From Colias croceus (taxonomy: Eukaryota > Arthropoda > Insecta > Lepidoptera > Pieridae), in assembly GCF_905220415.1 (NCBI RefSeq), contig NC_059553.1, positions 8,084,501-8,148,500 of the forward strand: a stretch of 64,000 nt of DNA, written 5' to 3'. The position numbers and the translations under genes were made by a program. The stretch's first letter is position 1, and every line of letters begins with the position of its first letter. Shown in pieces: positions 35,540 through 48,546 of the stretch. Under the pieces are notes generated by a model. That model did no database searches, was not told where the DNA came from, and was given only the letters and a program-made list of their open reading frames with translations.

Positions 35540-35571
<32 letters not shown>

Positions 35572-35607
35572 TCCTCACAAACTTTCGCATTTATAACATT
35601 AGTAGGA
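35369..35607 (-). mobile_element. Helitron-like family E copy with (CA)n tract
   Basis: Near-identical to 25465-25699, with a longer CA run at about 35542-35573. Confidence 0.8.
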
Positions 35608-37026
35608 AGTGAGTAGGAAGTTGTTTATTGAAACAAAGATCAAAGTTGTTGCGCATTTAATTCTACAAATATTATTATAGTTAACACACATGCTTTATTA
35701 AGCTTTTCATTCTATGAATTGCAAAAGAGCTCAATATATAAATAAAATCCGAAACACCAGCGGTTCATTAAAACACCGCGTACAGCTCATCAAAAGATGC
35801 AAATGTTCTTAGTCCACGATCTTTTCAAAGGTGTCGGACGTCGAGACAAATGATGAGGAAAAGTAACAATTAACAGGGAACAAAGAGGGTTGCAAATGGC
35901 TGCTTTAATTAAATACCCCGCAGGTTTGAAGACTTGCTGGGCAGTTTCGTTTTACGAAGTGCGTTTGTGAAACTGTGGGGGTCTTATTGATAGATATTGA
36001 TGAGATGAAATATGTGAATAAAATAGACTTTTTATAGTTGTCATCATATTTATAGGAATTAGGAACTATAGGAATTCGGTATATTTAACAAGAATGTTAA
36101 AAACACTGATGTTCTCTATGGAAATTGGTGCAGAAATTGAGTCAAAATTTTAAATACGAATGAAGCCATGGGCTTAATCAGATCATGTTATAACTATAAT
36201 ATGTGTATCAAATATTATTATTAAATACATCATATCCATACAATATTGATGGTAATTACATACAATATAAATAAAACGTATTATTTTAATTATAATTTAA
36301 TTACATATTCTAAATAAGCAAGGTTTGTTTTAACAAATATACCGCTTTAAGTGTGTAAAATACAACAAATCTCCCCAATCATGAAAAACATATTTCACTA
36401 GAACATGTTCTATGCTTTTTATAAATAAATCATATCCAGTATAAATAAAAGCCGCTCGCCGTTAATGGACCACAGTCGATGTGTTACAAGCAGTACCCAA
36501 ACTTTGCACCACTTGTACTAAAGTCCAAACTTGTAAGTCCAAATGCATAAATCGTGTAGCGGTGAATCCAACTGTATGTGGGTCAGTATATTTTACCTTT
36601 TTAACTCATATTTTATATTATTTTGTAATATAAATGTGAATTTGTTCAATGGCGTGAAAGAGCGTTATGAAACATGGTTCGAGTTATTATTACACTAAAG
36701 CTATGAACATTTCTGTTTGCTATTTAGGAAATCTACAGATTTCCTAGGGATTGTGTTTGATATAATTTATTTCACACCACTGGATATCCAAGTGGTTTTA
36801 GGAATTATGGTATTAAGAATTATTGTATACAATGATGAATTTAATACGTTTTCGCTAAAAGTAAAAGAAAATATATTTTATAGAGTTCTATAGCTTATTT
36901 TTCATTATGCAAATATACAGCCTTGTTTTGAGTGTTTATAATTCCTTCGATTTAAAATTTTATGAATCATGTTTAAAATGATTTTTTGTTTGACAAATCG
37001 CTTAATTTACAACATAATACAACACA

Positions 37027-37213
37027 TCCATACTAATATTATAAATGCGAAAGTAACTCTGTCTGTCTGTCTGTCTGTTACTCAATCACGCCTAAACTAC
37101 TGAACCAATTTGCATGAAATTTGGTATGGAGATATTTTGATACCCGAGAAAGGACATAGGCTACTTTTTATTGCGAAATATGTACCACGGGCGAAGCCGG
37201 GGCGGATCGCTAG
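37027..37213 (+). mobile_element. Helitron-like family D copy
   Basis: Starts TCCATACTAATATTATAAAT and ends GGGGCGGATCGCTAG before T. Near-identical to 11716-11900. Confidence 0.8.
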
Positions 37214-37573
37214 TAGATTATACGGCTTCATATTGTTTGTATTAAAATTCCAGAAAGATCACCTTCTAGTAAAATAAATAATTGTGTGTCTAAATTAGGA
37301 TTGCTACAATAGGTAACTTTACGTAACTATGCTCTTATAAAGATAATGTAATTTTGAATTACAATTCATTCATTTAGTTCTGGAATATTTTAACTTCTTA
37401 GTATATAAAATGTTTTCAAATTTAAATTATGCATGTTATTTTCGGTTCAGATTAAGGGCATATTACATTCGGGTCACAATTTCCAAGTTAAAATGTTGGA
37501 CGACGTCCACGGTCAACTATAGGACTTGAAATGGTTTCAAAGCATTTGCCTCAGTTCCAAATTTTATGAAGTA

Positions 37574-37814
37574 CTAGGATTCCGCCCGCGGCTTCGCCCG
37601 CGCAGTCAAAGAAAAACCCGCATAGTTCCCGTTCCCGTGGGATTTCCGGGATTGCGTCGTTTTTCCGGGATAAAAAGTAGCCTATGTCCTTTCTCGGTTA
37701 TCAAAATATCTCCATACCAAATTTCATGAAAATTGGTTCAGTAGTTTAGGCGTGATTGAGTAACAGACAGACAGACAGACAGAGTTACTTTCGCATTTAT
37801 AATATTAGTATGGA
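37574..37814 (-). mobile_element. Helitron-like D/E mosaic copy
   Basis: The 3' half (plus-strand left) matches family E (CCCGCATAGTTCCCGTTCCC). The 5' half matches family D (CTCCATACCAAATTTCATG, then a GACA run). This is a recombinant or a transitional subfamily. Confidence 0.7.
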
Positions 37815-37880
37815 TTTGTAAGTATGAAACTCAGCTTTGTAAAGAATTATAAATGTAGTTTTAATTATTAAATTTTGTAA

Positions 37881-38077
37881 TCACTACATAGTATAAAACA
37901 GTAGCTTTCTCTATCTCTGTGTCCCTATGTATGCTTATATCTTTAAAACTACGCAACATATTTTGATGTGGTTTTTTAATAGATGGAGTGATGAGGATGA
38001 TGATTCAAGAGGGAGGATTTAGTATATAATTTATTAGGTTTTAGACAAAGCGGGCGAAGCCGCGGGCAGAAAGCTAG
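37881..38077 (+). mobile_element. Helitron-like family A copy, full length
   Basis: TCACTACATAGTATAAAAC to GGGCAGAAAGCTAG, flanked by A and T. A small GATGAGGATGAT insertion occurs in the body. Confidence 0.8.
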
Positions 38078-38331
38078 TTTTAAATAAAAAAGTTACCAGG
38101 ATTGAAGTTATATTATTGGGGCATACATAATTAATAAAATATTGGAAACGGAATGGAGGAAAACTATTTTTCCGTTCAAAAATTGGAACAGATTTGTATC
38201 GATCTATTTATTATTTATTTATTTGGTATTGAATTGCATAATTACATACAAAAGACTGACATTTTAAGATAATATAACTGTTCTCAACTGCAACAGAATT
38301 TCAATATAATTTGTATCTAGTTTCTATGAAA

Positions 38332-38520
38332 TCTATACTAATATTACAGAGCTGAAGAGTTTTTTTGTTTGAACGCGCTTATCTTGGGAACTACTGGTCC
38401 GAAAAATTATTTCGGTGTTAGATAGCCCATTTATCGAGGAAGGCTATAGGCTATATAATATCATCTCGCTAAGACCAACAGGAGCGGAGAAATGCGCGTA
38501 AAACCGTGCAGCACAGCTAG
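38332..38520 (+). mobile_element. Helitron-like family H copy
   Basis: TCTATACTAATATTACAGAG to CAGCACAGCTAG, with the GGTGTTAGATAGCCCATT body. Confidence 0.75.
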
Positions 38521-39211
38521 TAATACATAATATGATGAAATAGTAAATTGAATTTGGTAAAAACAATTTTATTTATGTAATATAAATTTTATTACGATAA
38601 ACTTTTTAGGTTAGAGTACCGAATAAAACATTCTCGAAGGTCAGAAAGTTTTCAAGCAAAATTCGGGCTCAAGGGATGGAAAGGTTACGTTTTCTGTAAT
38701 TTAGATTACACAAGGGACTGATAGTTAAATAATCTTAGAATAATTTATAAAATTCCTAAGTTCTAGACTCCTGGGCCTTCGTATAGTACAACTTATTTTG
38801 AGAATAAATCGTAGAGAAAAAACAAATTATTTATTTTTAAATATAAAAAACTTAGCTTAAACTGTTTATTATTATCTACCAGCTGCCTCAATACTTATAG
38901 GTAGTTCTTTATTCCGTGCATCTTATCTCTTATCAAAGACATCCACACGAAAACAGAAACACATGAAATATTTGGCTAGAATAAAAAACTCAACCTTAGT
39001 TTTATTCAGAAAAAAAAACCTTGTTTACCGGAAGATCAGAGAGCGGACGGAAACGAAATTTCCGCCACGTACGAACGACGATTATGACTCACGATAGCTA
39101 TTATATAAGCCGGCTTAGCTTAGCTAGCCAGCTTAGCCAACTGTGGGCACGTTTGGTAAATTATCTTAAAGTATGTGTTTGTTGATAACGAGTTATGTAA
39201 TAAATATGTTA

Positions 39212-39567
39212 CTAGCTGACCCAGTGGACGTCCTGCAGAAACCTTTATTGTTTGGGAATAAAAAATACATTACGATATTTTCTCTCGTCTATGGGAGATA
39301 TAGAAAAAACATATAAGTATATAAAACAAAGCTATTTAGAAGTTGTTTGGTTAGAAACACTGTGACAAGTAAAATACGTTATTTATAATCTACTCGGTTT
39401 CCCCGTGCGGTTTCAAAAACAAGTTCAAATAACATTTCTGTAACCTTTGTATTCTGGCAACCTGGTAACTCTACTTCCAAGAAACATAAAACCCTTTTTC
39501 GCGTGAAAGATAATCACACACACACATTGCATTCATCCATACATTCTCACAAACTTCTATATATTAC
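39212..39567 (-). mobile_element. Helitron-like family I element (about 356 bp)
   Basis: The plus strand starts CTAGCTGACCCAGTGGACG after an A. It ends near CTCACAAACTTCTATATATT, whose complement resembles the 5' end of the other families. The body is unlike the others. Confidence 0.5.
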
Positions 39568-40207
39568 AAATAAGAAATAAGGATATAGATTATATTCGCA
39601 CTTAAAATTGGATCCCTTCAAATAAAAGTTTGAATAAAGTGATCGTGGGTCACGTATAAAAATGTCTCCTTCCTGAAGTATAGAAATAAATTCTAAAAGC
39701 AAGTAAAACTAGATAGAATAGAAAATCAGATGTAAATTGTATCTGACCCATACCACAAGAGGATACAGAGATTTTTCACGAGATTGACAATTTCACAATT
39801 TTTCGATTTGAAAGAAAAATTTAAATATACTTTTCTAGTAATTTTGCTTGTCTTTCTAGTCTCGTATATAATAGCTCCAGGTTTAGAATAAGAATTTAAT
39901 ACCTATCTGTTTAATTCCAGATTCTAGATAGTATTTGGAATAAGCAATCTCACATGTACCTTACAATGTACGGTATAGACCTAATTTCAAAAGACTACAA
40001 AAGGGCGTTAAACAACCATAATAATAAATCACTTTGTAACAACACGCTTCAGTAGACATACTACACAATATACAGCACATTTGTTTTATTTTACGTAACT
40101 TACAAACACCCTACCGTTAATAAAATCCACATTTCGTATTTTCTAGTGTTTGATTTTACGCGAGTATTATACATTTAGAAATTAATAACTCAGCCCCCGG
40201 AATCACA

Positions 40208-40232
40208 GACACAATAGAAAATCTATTGTGTC
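40208..40232. repeat. short perfect hairpin
   Basis: GACACAATAG-aaaat-CTATTGTGTC, set in a GC-rich pocket (GGGCCGCTCGGGGC just right of it). Could be a structured RNA or chance. Confidence 0.6.
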
Positions 40233-40640
40233 GTGGTCCGATCGGGCCGCTCGGGGCTCAATAGGTTCAAGACTTTTTAACGGATTTTAAACGCGATTTA
40301 TTAAATAAAAAATTAATTATATTCTTAAATTTCTAAATCCACATTTAATTTAATTTTTAGTACAAGTATTGTCATACACACACATTTGTCCACGAGAAAG
40401 AACATTAATTTTGATAATTACACGGACCAGTTATTTAAACTGACCTATTTTCTCCTACGTATTACTCATCCAATTAAAATGTATATTAACAAATTGTTTA
40501 CGATTTAATTATTATATTTAATTTTGAAACAGATGACACTCAATAATGTATAGTGGTATTATTGTACTTCATTTCTATGAATAATTCATTATGATTATTG
40601 AACGCGTGGTTTGAATGAATATGCTATAATATATGAGATT

Positions 40641-40822
40641 CTAGCTTGTGCCCTACAGGTTTACCCGCATTACTGTGCTCCTATTTGTCTTAGCGTGATG
40701 ATATATGGCCTATTACCTTCCTCGATAAATGGACCATCTAACAGTGAAATAATTTTTCCAATCGGACCCGTGGTTTCTGATTAGCGTTTCTAGAAAACAA
40801 ACAAACTCTTCATCTTTCTAGA
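40641..40822 (-). mobile_element. Helitron-like family H copy
   Basis: Plus strand CTAGCTTGTGCCCTACAGG…CTTAGCGTGATGATATATGG…CTTTCTAGA. Confidence 0.65.
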
Positions 40823-43800
40823 TATCTGCGTGTTTGTAATTGCGTCAGCATTTTAGAAAACAAGATGAATCCAATTCCAATACAAGCAACAGAAAATATA
40901 ACAAATATATAATAAACACACTTATTTCAAATTGTTTGTTGATACAGCTACGTGTGAATTGATTTACTATAAGCCTTCATCTATTATTTTTCGAATCTAA
41001 GTATTTATTCTAATCGCGAAGAATTAATGTACTTTGTGAGATGGTTTTATCCATGATTGTACTTTTAAATTCAATTTTCTATAAGTAATTATTGATATGT
41101 ATTTACTTTCTATTATATATAAAAAAGTAGCTAAAACTTATAGTTATTCGGGACGGAAGTTGGAATTTTTAGACAAAATAAAACTTTTTAAAATATTTTG
41201 CATGAGTTGCCTGTTTTTTCATTGTAATAAATTTGTCCATAAACACAACATTTAAAAGCTATTACGTACAATTTGTCGTAGCGTTTCAAACACTTAATAG
41301 TTTACGGTGCAAGACTGTCTGTGCTTTGAGGTTGACAAATGGCTGCCATGATGTATTAAATAATAGTTTAATCTTCTTCCAACAGTTTTCTGATGCAAGT
41401 AATGGTTTAAACGTTTGAAATAACCCAGAATAGGGCGAGCTTTGTTTATGGGACATTTTTATAGATTAGAAATGAATGCTACAAAATTAAACATCGAATT
41501 TGAATTAAAGGATTTTTTAAACCTATTTTAACTATTATATTTATTTTCACTAATATACCATGAAAGGGAAAAATAATAAGCTTTATGATTCAACAACTAA
41601 CATTACCGACATAAGACTTTTATTCTGTGAGAGTTCTATCAAATTCTCTGCTACTGTTTTAGTGTTGTGGTCAGTCATTATCACTGCTTAGAAGCGGCTG
41701 TCGACGTGTCTGAGCTATTATCTAACTTTAAATAAACCTTATGTCTTAAATCTTTGTGTTGTGTTAAAAGATGTATGGGCAAGGATATTCCCAATAGAAC
41801 TATGTATATTCAAGTTCTTTCATGACACTTCTCTATCTCAGTTAAATTCCGCAGTTATCCCTTGTGGAGTATGGATCAGTTGCATACGTCTATTTCATTG
41901 ATCGATTTCCTAATATAAACATTTTTTTTGTTAGTTTCTGGGAAACCCTTGACAACTAGGTTATACGTTTACCTTTTAACCAATGTATATAATGAAAGCA
42001 CTTCCCAGATTTTACTACTTCAGAGTATAAAATATTGGCTATTAACAATAACGGGTCCTTTTATTCGTACTCTGTCCAGAGGAAAATATCAACCAAATCA
42101 ACTTCAAGATTTTACAGTCCATTAGACGGCACTCGACTTTATCCTCATTATTTTCCACAGTAAATAATAACAATGATTAGAATAACACTTATTTCATCCA
42201 CAACCACCTTTTTGAAAAAAAAATCACAGCAAATGTAAAAGTCGTTAAAATCTTGAAATCTATGAAAAAATATGAACATTATATTTTGAGGTTACAAAAT
42301 TGTATCATTAATTAAGTTGTTTAACAGTGTTTTTTTCATAATGACGCAAATACATTTGATTTTGAATTATTGTAAAATTTTGAATAAAGTTTTCTTTCCT
42401 CTCCTAAATGATGTAATGTTCTTGTTTAGTTCAAATTTCTATCTACAGTAACTATTGAGACTTAAGAGTAATTTCTCGTCACGTGGCATTCCAAAATTCC
42501 ACCTTTTATACATTACCAGGAATCGTCCATATTCATACGAATCCACGGCCTATACCTAGATTTTCCAGAATTTTCGTGTAAAATTATTTCAAAAACATTT
42601 TTCAATTTAAACTCACCCTTCTAAAATTGAACGAGTGACTGTCATATTATGTTTTAAGTTAAAAATGTCTCTCCTAATAAATGTAAATACGATTTATTTG
42701 TCATTAATATAGTTTTCTACATTCAAAAAACTAGAAATTATTTAGTAGTTAGGTTATGTACGTTATTGCTGAAGAACGGAGCCTTAGGCCATGAACCTCT
42801 GTAGGTATCTGCGTTAGAATCATCCATAATAACTAATTTATAGGCAATCAATACAAGCCCTTCGATAAGTACATTCCTGAGGTACATGCCAGGAATCCAC
42901 TACAAAGCAAACAATACGCTAATGGTATTAAGATAAGAGTAAATATCGACTGGCATTCAATCAATACACAGAGGCAATTGGAGAATATCTATTAATCTAC
43001 TTAATTACGTAGGTCTATTTATTTTCGTTTGTTTTGGACTTTAAATTTTGAACGGGTAATTGGTTTTTGCCGTGTTGCCAAAGTTTTTATTTGAAATTGT
43101 TAAATCGTTGAACTCCGTCAACAATTACGATGTAAACTGTTTCCTTTCTTTTTTTGGGAATTAAAAATAATATTTTTGCATACAACCCTTGGTTTCATTT
43201 ACGAAATGGTACGTACTACGTAGGTACATATTATTGCTCTCGTAGGAGATTGTATGTACTAAATATCTTTTCATTATTTTAATACTTATTGTAATTTTTT
43301 TTTAATAGTGTGAAATTAAAACACTTCTTTTATATGTATGTAAGTAGTTATGTCCACGTAGTTATCTGTTCATGAATATTACCTCAATTTTCTTTCTGGC
43401 TACTGAAACTTAATATATAAATTATAACTCATATAGGTGTACCAACGTCAAACAACATCATCCGTGAAAGTCACTAAATTGGATGCAAGATGAAAAGGAA
43501 CAGGCAGCACTTCATTGATAGATTAAAATATTAGCGGTCTTGAGCAATTGAAATAAGTGTATGCGTATAGTGCATTCCTTAAACCATAGCAGACCATACA
43601 AGCCCACTTTAATCAAAACGATTGTTCCACGTAGCTAAAACATTCACGATACAAGTGTCAAAGCACAGAATACATAATAGTAGCTAAACGCTACAGAACG
43701 GACACTCTCCGCCTCCCGCCAAAATTAAACACTTACCTCACCCCGCACGATCAGACATGTTATGGTACCCATTTCCCCGCAAGGACGATACCAACGACGT

Positions 43801-43896
43801 CTTTAGACGAAACGCAACGAAGATTGACAACATTAATCAAATTGACTTAAAGCAATTTTATTATTTTGGATTTGTGATTATCGTTTTTCGTAGAAA

Positions 43897-43959
43897 ATGG
43901 TTAGATATTGTGCTGTTTACGGATGTATTTCATCAGAAAAACGCGAATTTTTTTTTACG
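43897..43959 (+). pseudogene. possible THAP-domain N-terminus fragment
   Basis: An ATG opens a frame beginning MVRYCAVYGCISSEKREFFF, which matches the start of THAP zinc fingers (M-V-x-x-C-A-V-x-G-C). After this the frame loses the family pattern (no W, no later C and H). A good splice donor is not seen nearby, so it is a broken fragment or a first exon with an unrecognised donor. THAP domains occur in P-element-type transposases and host regulators. The 150 bp upstream are GC-richer, with GGCGGGAGGCGGA on the minus strand. Confidence 0.35.
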
Positions 43960-44829
43960 CTAGTCACAAATGTGCCAACCATAAAGAGTTTACACACACA
44001 TTTGCAGTCTCTACAGTGTGACTGTCAAAACTATAATTTTGTATGGAGTGTCCGGGGTGTGGTCAAAGCAAACAAAGCACTGTTTGGCTCTGATCCAATA
44101 TCTAACCTACACACGTACACTCACACGTACACACACACAAACACACGTACATACAGGTGGACAGGAAGTCACTGGTGAAAATGCTGTGACGTCACACAAT
44201 GTTGACTTGTGACGCACGATTTTACATGCACATGCTGGTGATTGTAAAAGTTTATTATTGGGAAATTAGTATTAGAATTAAATCATGGAAAACATAGAAA
44301 TGACGAAGCTGCGCCTTAACGAAGTGCTTTTCAATTTATTGCAAGGGATGTTATTCAGGTACTAATAGTGATATTATGAATTGAATAATTTAGTTTTTGA
44401 TCCTTTCTTCGTTCACATTGCTCTTTAACAAAAACAGTTCATATAGATAAAAGAAGAGATAGATAAAAGACAAGACAATAAAGAGCAGTCAGAGTTTAAT
44501 TTCTCTCGCATACCTAATTTAAAAAGAAAACAGAAAGAAACTACATATTATGAAAACAGAAAATAACTACTCAAGGTTACTTTTGATAACCAGCTTTGAC
44601 CCACTATCATTGTAATGACATATTTATGTCATATAAAATCACATTACCCACAAAGTTTTAATTACAACCCCGTTACAATTTATAAAACCAAAGTTTATAG
44701 TTTTTCGTCGAAGCTGTGCTTTGAAATTTCATTTTGTCTGTAGGCGAACGTCATTTAATTTTAATTTGCCGAAATACGTTAAACCTGTATATTATTTGAA
44801 TTTTTGGTAGATAATTTTATAATCGAGAA

Positions 44830-45032
44830 AGTTTGTGAGGATGGAATGGATGGATGAATAGATGTTTGGTACTTTCACATAATATCAACGGGTCTCTATG
44901 AAATTTGGTAGGTACAGAGATAAATTCAAACTCTGGAAAAGCACATAGTTTTAAATCATACTTATCATCTTGTCGGTCATTCATACTTCATAGTAGTATG
45001 ACCACGCGGGTGAAACCATTGCCTCTAGCTTG
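44830..45032 (+). mobile_element. diverged Helitron-like copy (H-related)
   Basis: Ends with GACCACGCGGGTGAAACC and then CCTCTAG, the same hairpin-plus-CTAG plan. The body (TCTATGAAATTTGGTAGG) is closer to family D. Confidence 0.4.
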
Positions 45033-46102
45033 TATAATATAATTAAAAAATATGAAATAACGATTCAAAAGTGCTTCTCGAAGAAGTTTAATTGAATGAA
45101 TAAATGTTTGAGTTTGAGTTTACTTATAATATGTGTTCAATTTTATTATGTATCGTTAATACTTGGTTAATAGTATTGTTAGTAGTATTGCGTAAAGTTT
45201 TCTGTTTAATTGACAGTAAGTCACGACAAAGTACACTGATATAAATGTAAAACAAATTGAGAGCTTCCATTATGTCGCCGCTGCCGCAAACATTGTTCAT
45301 GGAAGAATATAATTCCTCGTCTTTGTTGCAATTTCGTTTCGTCCGGCTGTCGGACAATCACAAGAAAATGTTCTTTTTCCCTTGCATTAAGGTTCAGAAT
45401 GGTTAGCACAAACGAGTTGATTTTCACACCGCGAAAGAAGTTAATTTTGTTTTTATCTGTTCGTTTCATTTGCAGTATTCGTGGGCTATGAAACGCGCTG
45501 TATCGTTTATTATTATTGTACTGGATTGTTGTTATCGTTTATTTTTTATTTATTTCTTTTTTGATTTTCAAAAATAGCCAACGATTAAGTAAGACAGTCG
45601 CTTAATGTAAAATTTTACGAACAAAATACTAGTGGAAATTATAAAGTTCGTGTTAAGAAGGAATCGTTTTCGTTCGAATATAAAATTGAAATGATAATAA
45701 TCCTTTATTAAATTGGAAAAAAAAACATTATCATAATAATTTTCTTAAATATATGGGGAAAGACTTTCGCTATGTCTTTCGTAACAAAATTCTTGCCGAG
45801 TCATATTTAATCTACTTATCCTGTAAATACTGCCCTTACGAATTTCCTCGTATGAAAAAAAATTGAATTTATTACGACAGACGTATATTTTCTACTTTGA
45901 TAAATAAAAACAAGATAAACTATAAAAGACTATAGCGCGTTATAGACTATATAGCGCGTTTTTAGTTGCTCATGAAACAGCGGATAAAAACACGTACTTG
46001 GATGATTATGTGTTACAAGTTATAGTACTTACTGCCAATTACTATCAAAATCAATTCAGCAGTTTATGCGTAAAGAGAACGAGTATACGTTTTATACGTT
46101 TA

Positions 46103-46297
46103 CTAGCTTACCACCCGCAGCTTCGCCCGCATTGTCTAAAACCTAATGAATTATATACCAAAAATTTCCTCTTGAATCACTCTATCTATTAAAAAAACCG
46201 CATCACAATCCGTTGCGTATTTTTAAAGATTTCAGCATACAAAGGTACACAAGCACAAAGAAAGCGACTTTGTTTTATATTATGCACTATGAAGTGA
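46103..46297 (-). mobile_element. Helitron-like family A copy, full length
   Basis: Plus strand from CTAGCTTACCACCCGCAGC to GCACTATGAAGTGA. Confidence 0.8.
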
Positions 46298-47451
46298 TGA
46301 TATCTATTGATGTTAAAAAAAGAAACTAAGAAATAATACAAAAACCGCTATTTTAATGGCCATTTTAGATTGCTCTATAAAACTTCTGCTTCTTCATTGT
46401 ATTCGCGAATGCATTTAAAGATAATATCTAATATTAAGGAAGATTACAACAAAGTGAAAATATAATTAAATTTTATTTCACCACGCTTTATTTAATAAAC
46501 TTAATTATTAATATAGTTTATATGATTTTTATTAATTTAATCAGTTATCTATAATTTGCAATAAAAGTTATATAAATGAAATACAAATAAACAAGATGAA
46601 AATTTTGCTAGACTTTCAGTATGATTGCGATACGCATAATGCCAATTTAAGTTATTTTAAAGTAAGTTAACAATATATAATATGTTTTCGGTGTGTATGA
46701 AAAAATAAAATTAAGGAGAATCGGATCTACCAAAAATGTATTTGTGTTTCCATATTTTATAGAGATAAAAATCGTATTTACTATTATATCTTAAATATCT
46801 ACTTCTTTAATATTTTATATATTTAAGGCTTTCTACGATTTTCCTCGATAAATTATAACAATGTTGCAAGTGCAAAAAACCCAAGCATTTTCCTCATAAT
46901 CATAAGTAAGGTGCCACAACTGTAATCTACGGTACAAGGAGGAAAAAATATACCTATTTACCCGAATACGTGAGCTTTCTTCTTAGTTTACCTTGTGTTA
47001 GGATTTATTACTGACCATTATTATGAGAACTGTACGTAACAATAATCGTTTATTTTCTTAGCAAAAATAAGGAATATAGTGAAGATTAAAATTCTAATGT
47101 TTAAGTGGAGCATTTTGGGAAATCTTTCCTTATTATTTATCTGAGCATGAATTCAATAGGAGCATTAGAGTATATTTTCTAGGAGACAGTTACATCTAAT
47201 AACAATAAAAGCAATATTTATTTATAGCATTTTTATTTTTCACGAATCCATACATATAACATAGTCCTTAGTCCATACCATCTAGTATAACAAATACTGC
47301 ATGAAAACATACGCAAAACACGTCGTCATACTTTTAACGTCATTACATTTTATTACAAAAAGCACTCAGGCGCTGAATAAAGAGCTACCTGCAATGATAC
47401 TATGTCAAATCAAGCGAGGCTGGAAGAGCTTCATACGCAACTATTCATAAC

Positions 47452-47623
47452 TTTTCCACCAATAATGTGCGAGGATGTGTATCGAGGAATGTGTTTGTAA
47501 ATAAACAATAGTATCGCTTCAAACGCTAAACGCTAAAAATTTCAAACTAAATGAAGCGATATGATTGGTTCTTGCAAACACATTCCTCACTACACAATAT
47601 CCTCGCACTTTATTGGTGGAAAA
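47452..47623. mobile_element. 172-bp MITE with 46-bp TIRs
   Basis: The ends TTTTCCACCAATAATGTGCG and its inverse TTTCCACCAATAAAGTGCG extend into GAGGAT…GAGGAATGTGTTTG. Related to 20881-21246. It lies 19 bp from the foldback that follows. Confidence 0.7.
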
Positions 47624-47641
47624 GCATTATTCGTGGTATTC

Positions 47642-48037
47642 GTGGTGACCAATTGCTACAAATTTTCTCTTCAGCGTATTGGACCGCTAGTCGCGGGTTC
47701 GACTTGCACTTGACCGGTTTTTGTTTAGCATAAGGCTGGTTGCAGAGCTTGACCGACCGTCAGTGCGTACCGTCGGTCCTGACGATACGCATCAGCAATT
47801 GTATGACTATGACCCTAATGCGCATGACAATACGCGTGCGTATGGTCGGTCTAGCTATGAACGGTTTTATGAATTTCCATACATAATATTATGACAAACG
47901 CGACTGACGTACGCACTGATGGTCGGTCAAGCTCTGCAACCAGCCTTATGCTAAACAAAAACCGGTCAAGTGCAAGTCGAACCCGCGACTAGCGGTCCAA
48001 TACGCTGAAGAGAAAATTTGTAACAATTGGTCACCAC
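47642..48037. repeat. 396-bp foldback: 129-bp inverted arms around a MITE
   Basis: The left arm (47642-47770) and right arm (47909-48037) are inverse copies with only two mismatches. The outer 91 bp of each arm (starting GTGGTGACCAATTG) flank a 214-bp MITE at 47733-47946. The MITE has a second copy at 54632-54840 without these flanks. Confidence 0.85.
47733..47946 (+). mobile_element. 214-bp MITE (GGCTGGTTGCAGAG TIR)
   Basis: Inverted ends AGGCTGGTTGCAGAGCTTGA. Interior GCGCATGACAATACGCGTGC is shared with the copy at 54632 in opposite orientation. Flanked by TA on both sides in a symmetrical context. Confidence 0.8.
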
Positions 48038-48118
48038 ATTACATTTAGCACTTTGCGAACCTTATAAATGTCTCATAATACTCTAATAAATTTCAAATAT
48101 TGTTTACGAATATTTTTT

Positions 48119-48318
48119 AAGCTATTGCATAGCTTCTATCGCGGGCCTTGAGCGCGGGAACCGAATCGAGAAATTCCGTAACGAAAAAACCTCATGCTCC
48201 CCACCCCGACGGGCGGAGGTGTGGAAGCTTAGATCATTAAGTAATGATCTAAGTGTGGAAGGCATAGCATGCAATAGCTTTACCGCGGCAGTCCCCGAGT
48301 GCCACACGTCGTTTTTTT
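48119..48318 (-). repeat. interspersed repeat family C, copy 2
   Basis: Inverse orientation of 10042-10218. It carries a small extra hairpin CTTAGATCATTA-AG-TAATGATCTAAG at about 48229-48254 with a duplicated GTGGAAG on each side. Confidence 0.7.
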
Positions 48319-48546
48319 ATTATGTTAAAGTTATGAGTATAATAATATTGAATGTAAGTGTTAATAACACCGGACGGAAGGTCGGCGCTTCTTAAAAACA
48401 GGAAAAAGCTATTTGTTTTGCTCTTTCCCTCCGTTTTTCCCACAAAAATTTTAATAATGATGATGAAACTTTTCTAAAAATATTCCGTCGCAAAGATTAC
48501 CCTTTCCGCTCAGAAATTATTCGTAAATATGAAAATATATAATATA

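Noticed and set aside
43737..43758. ATG…GTGAG|GTAAGT as an alternative coding first exon of the minus gene
   Set aside because: The ATG frame meets a TGA before the perfect donor. The other donor gives phase 2, which makes a stop when joined to the exon at 9851.
44100..44155. CA/GTAC-rich tract as a coding Tyr-Thr-His repeat
   Set aside because: Simple-sequence tract; the frame is a by-product of the microsatellite.
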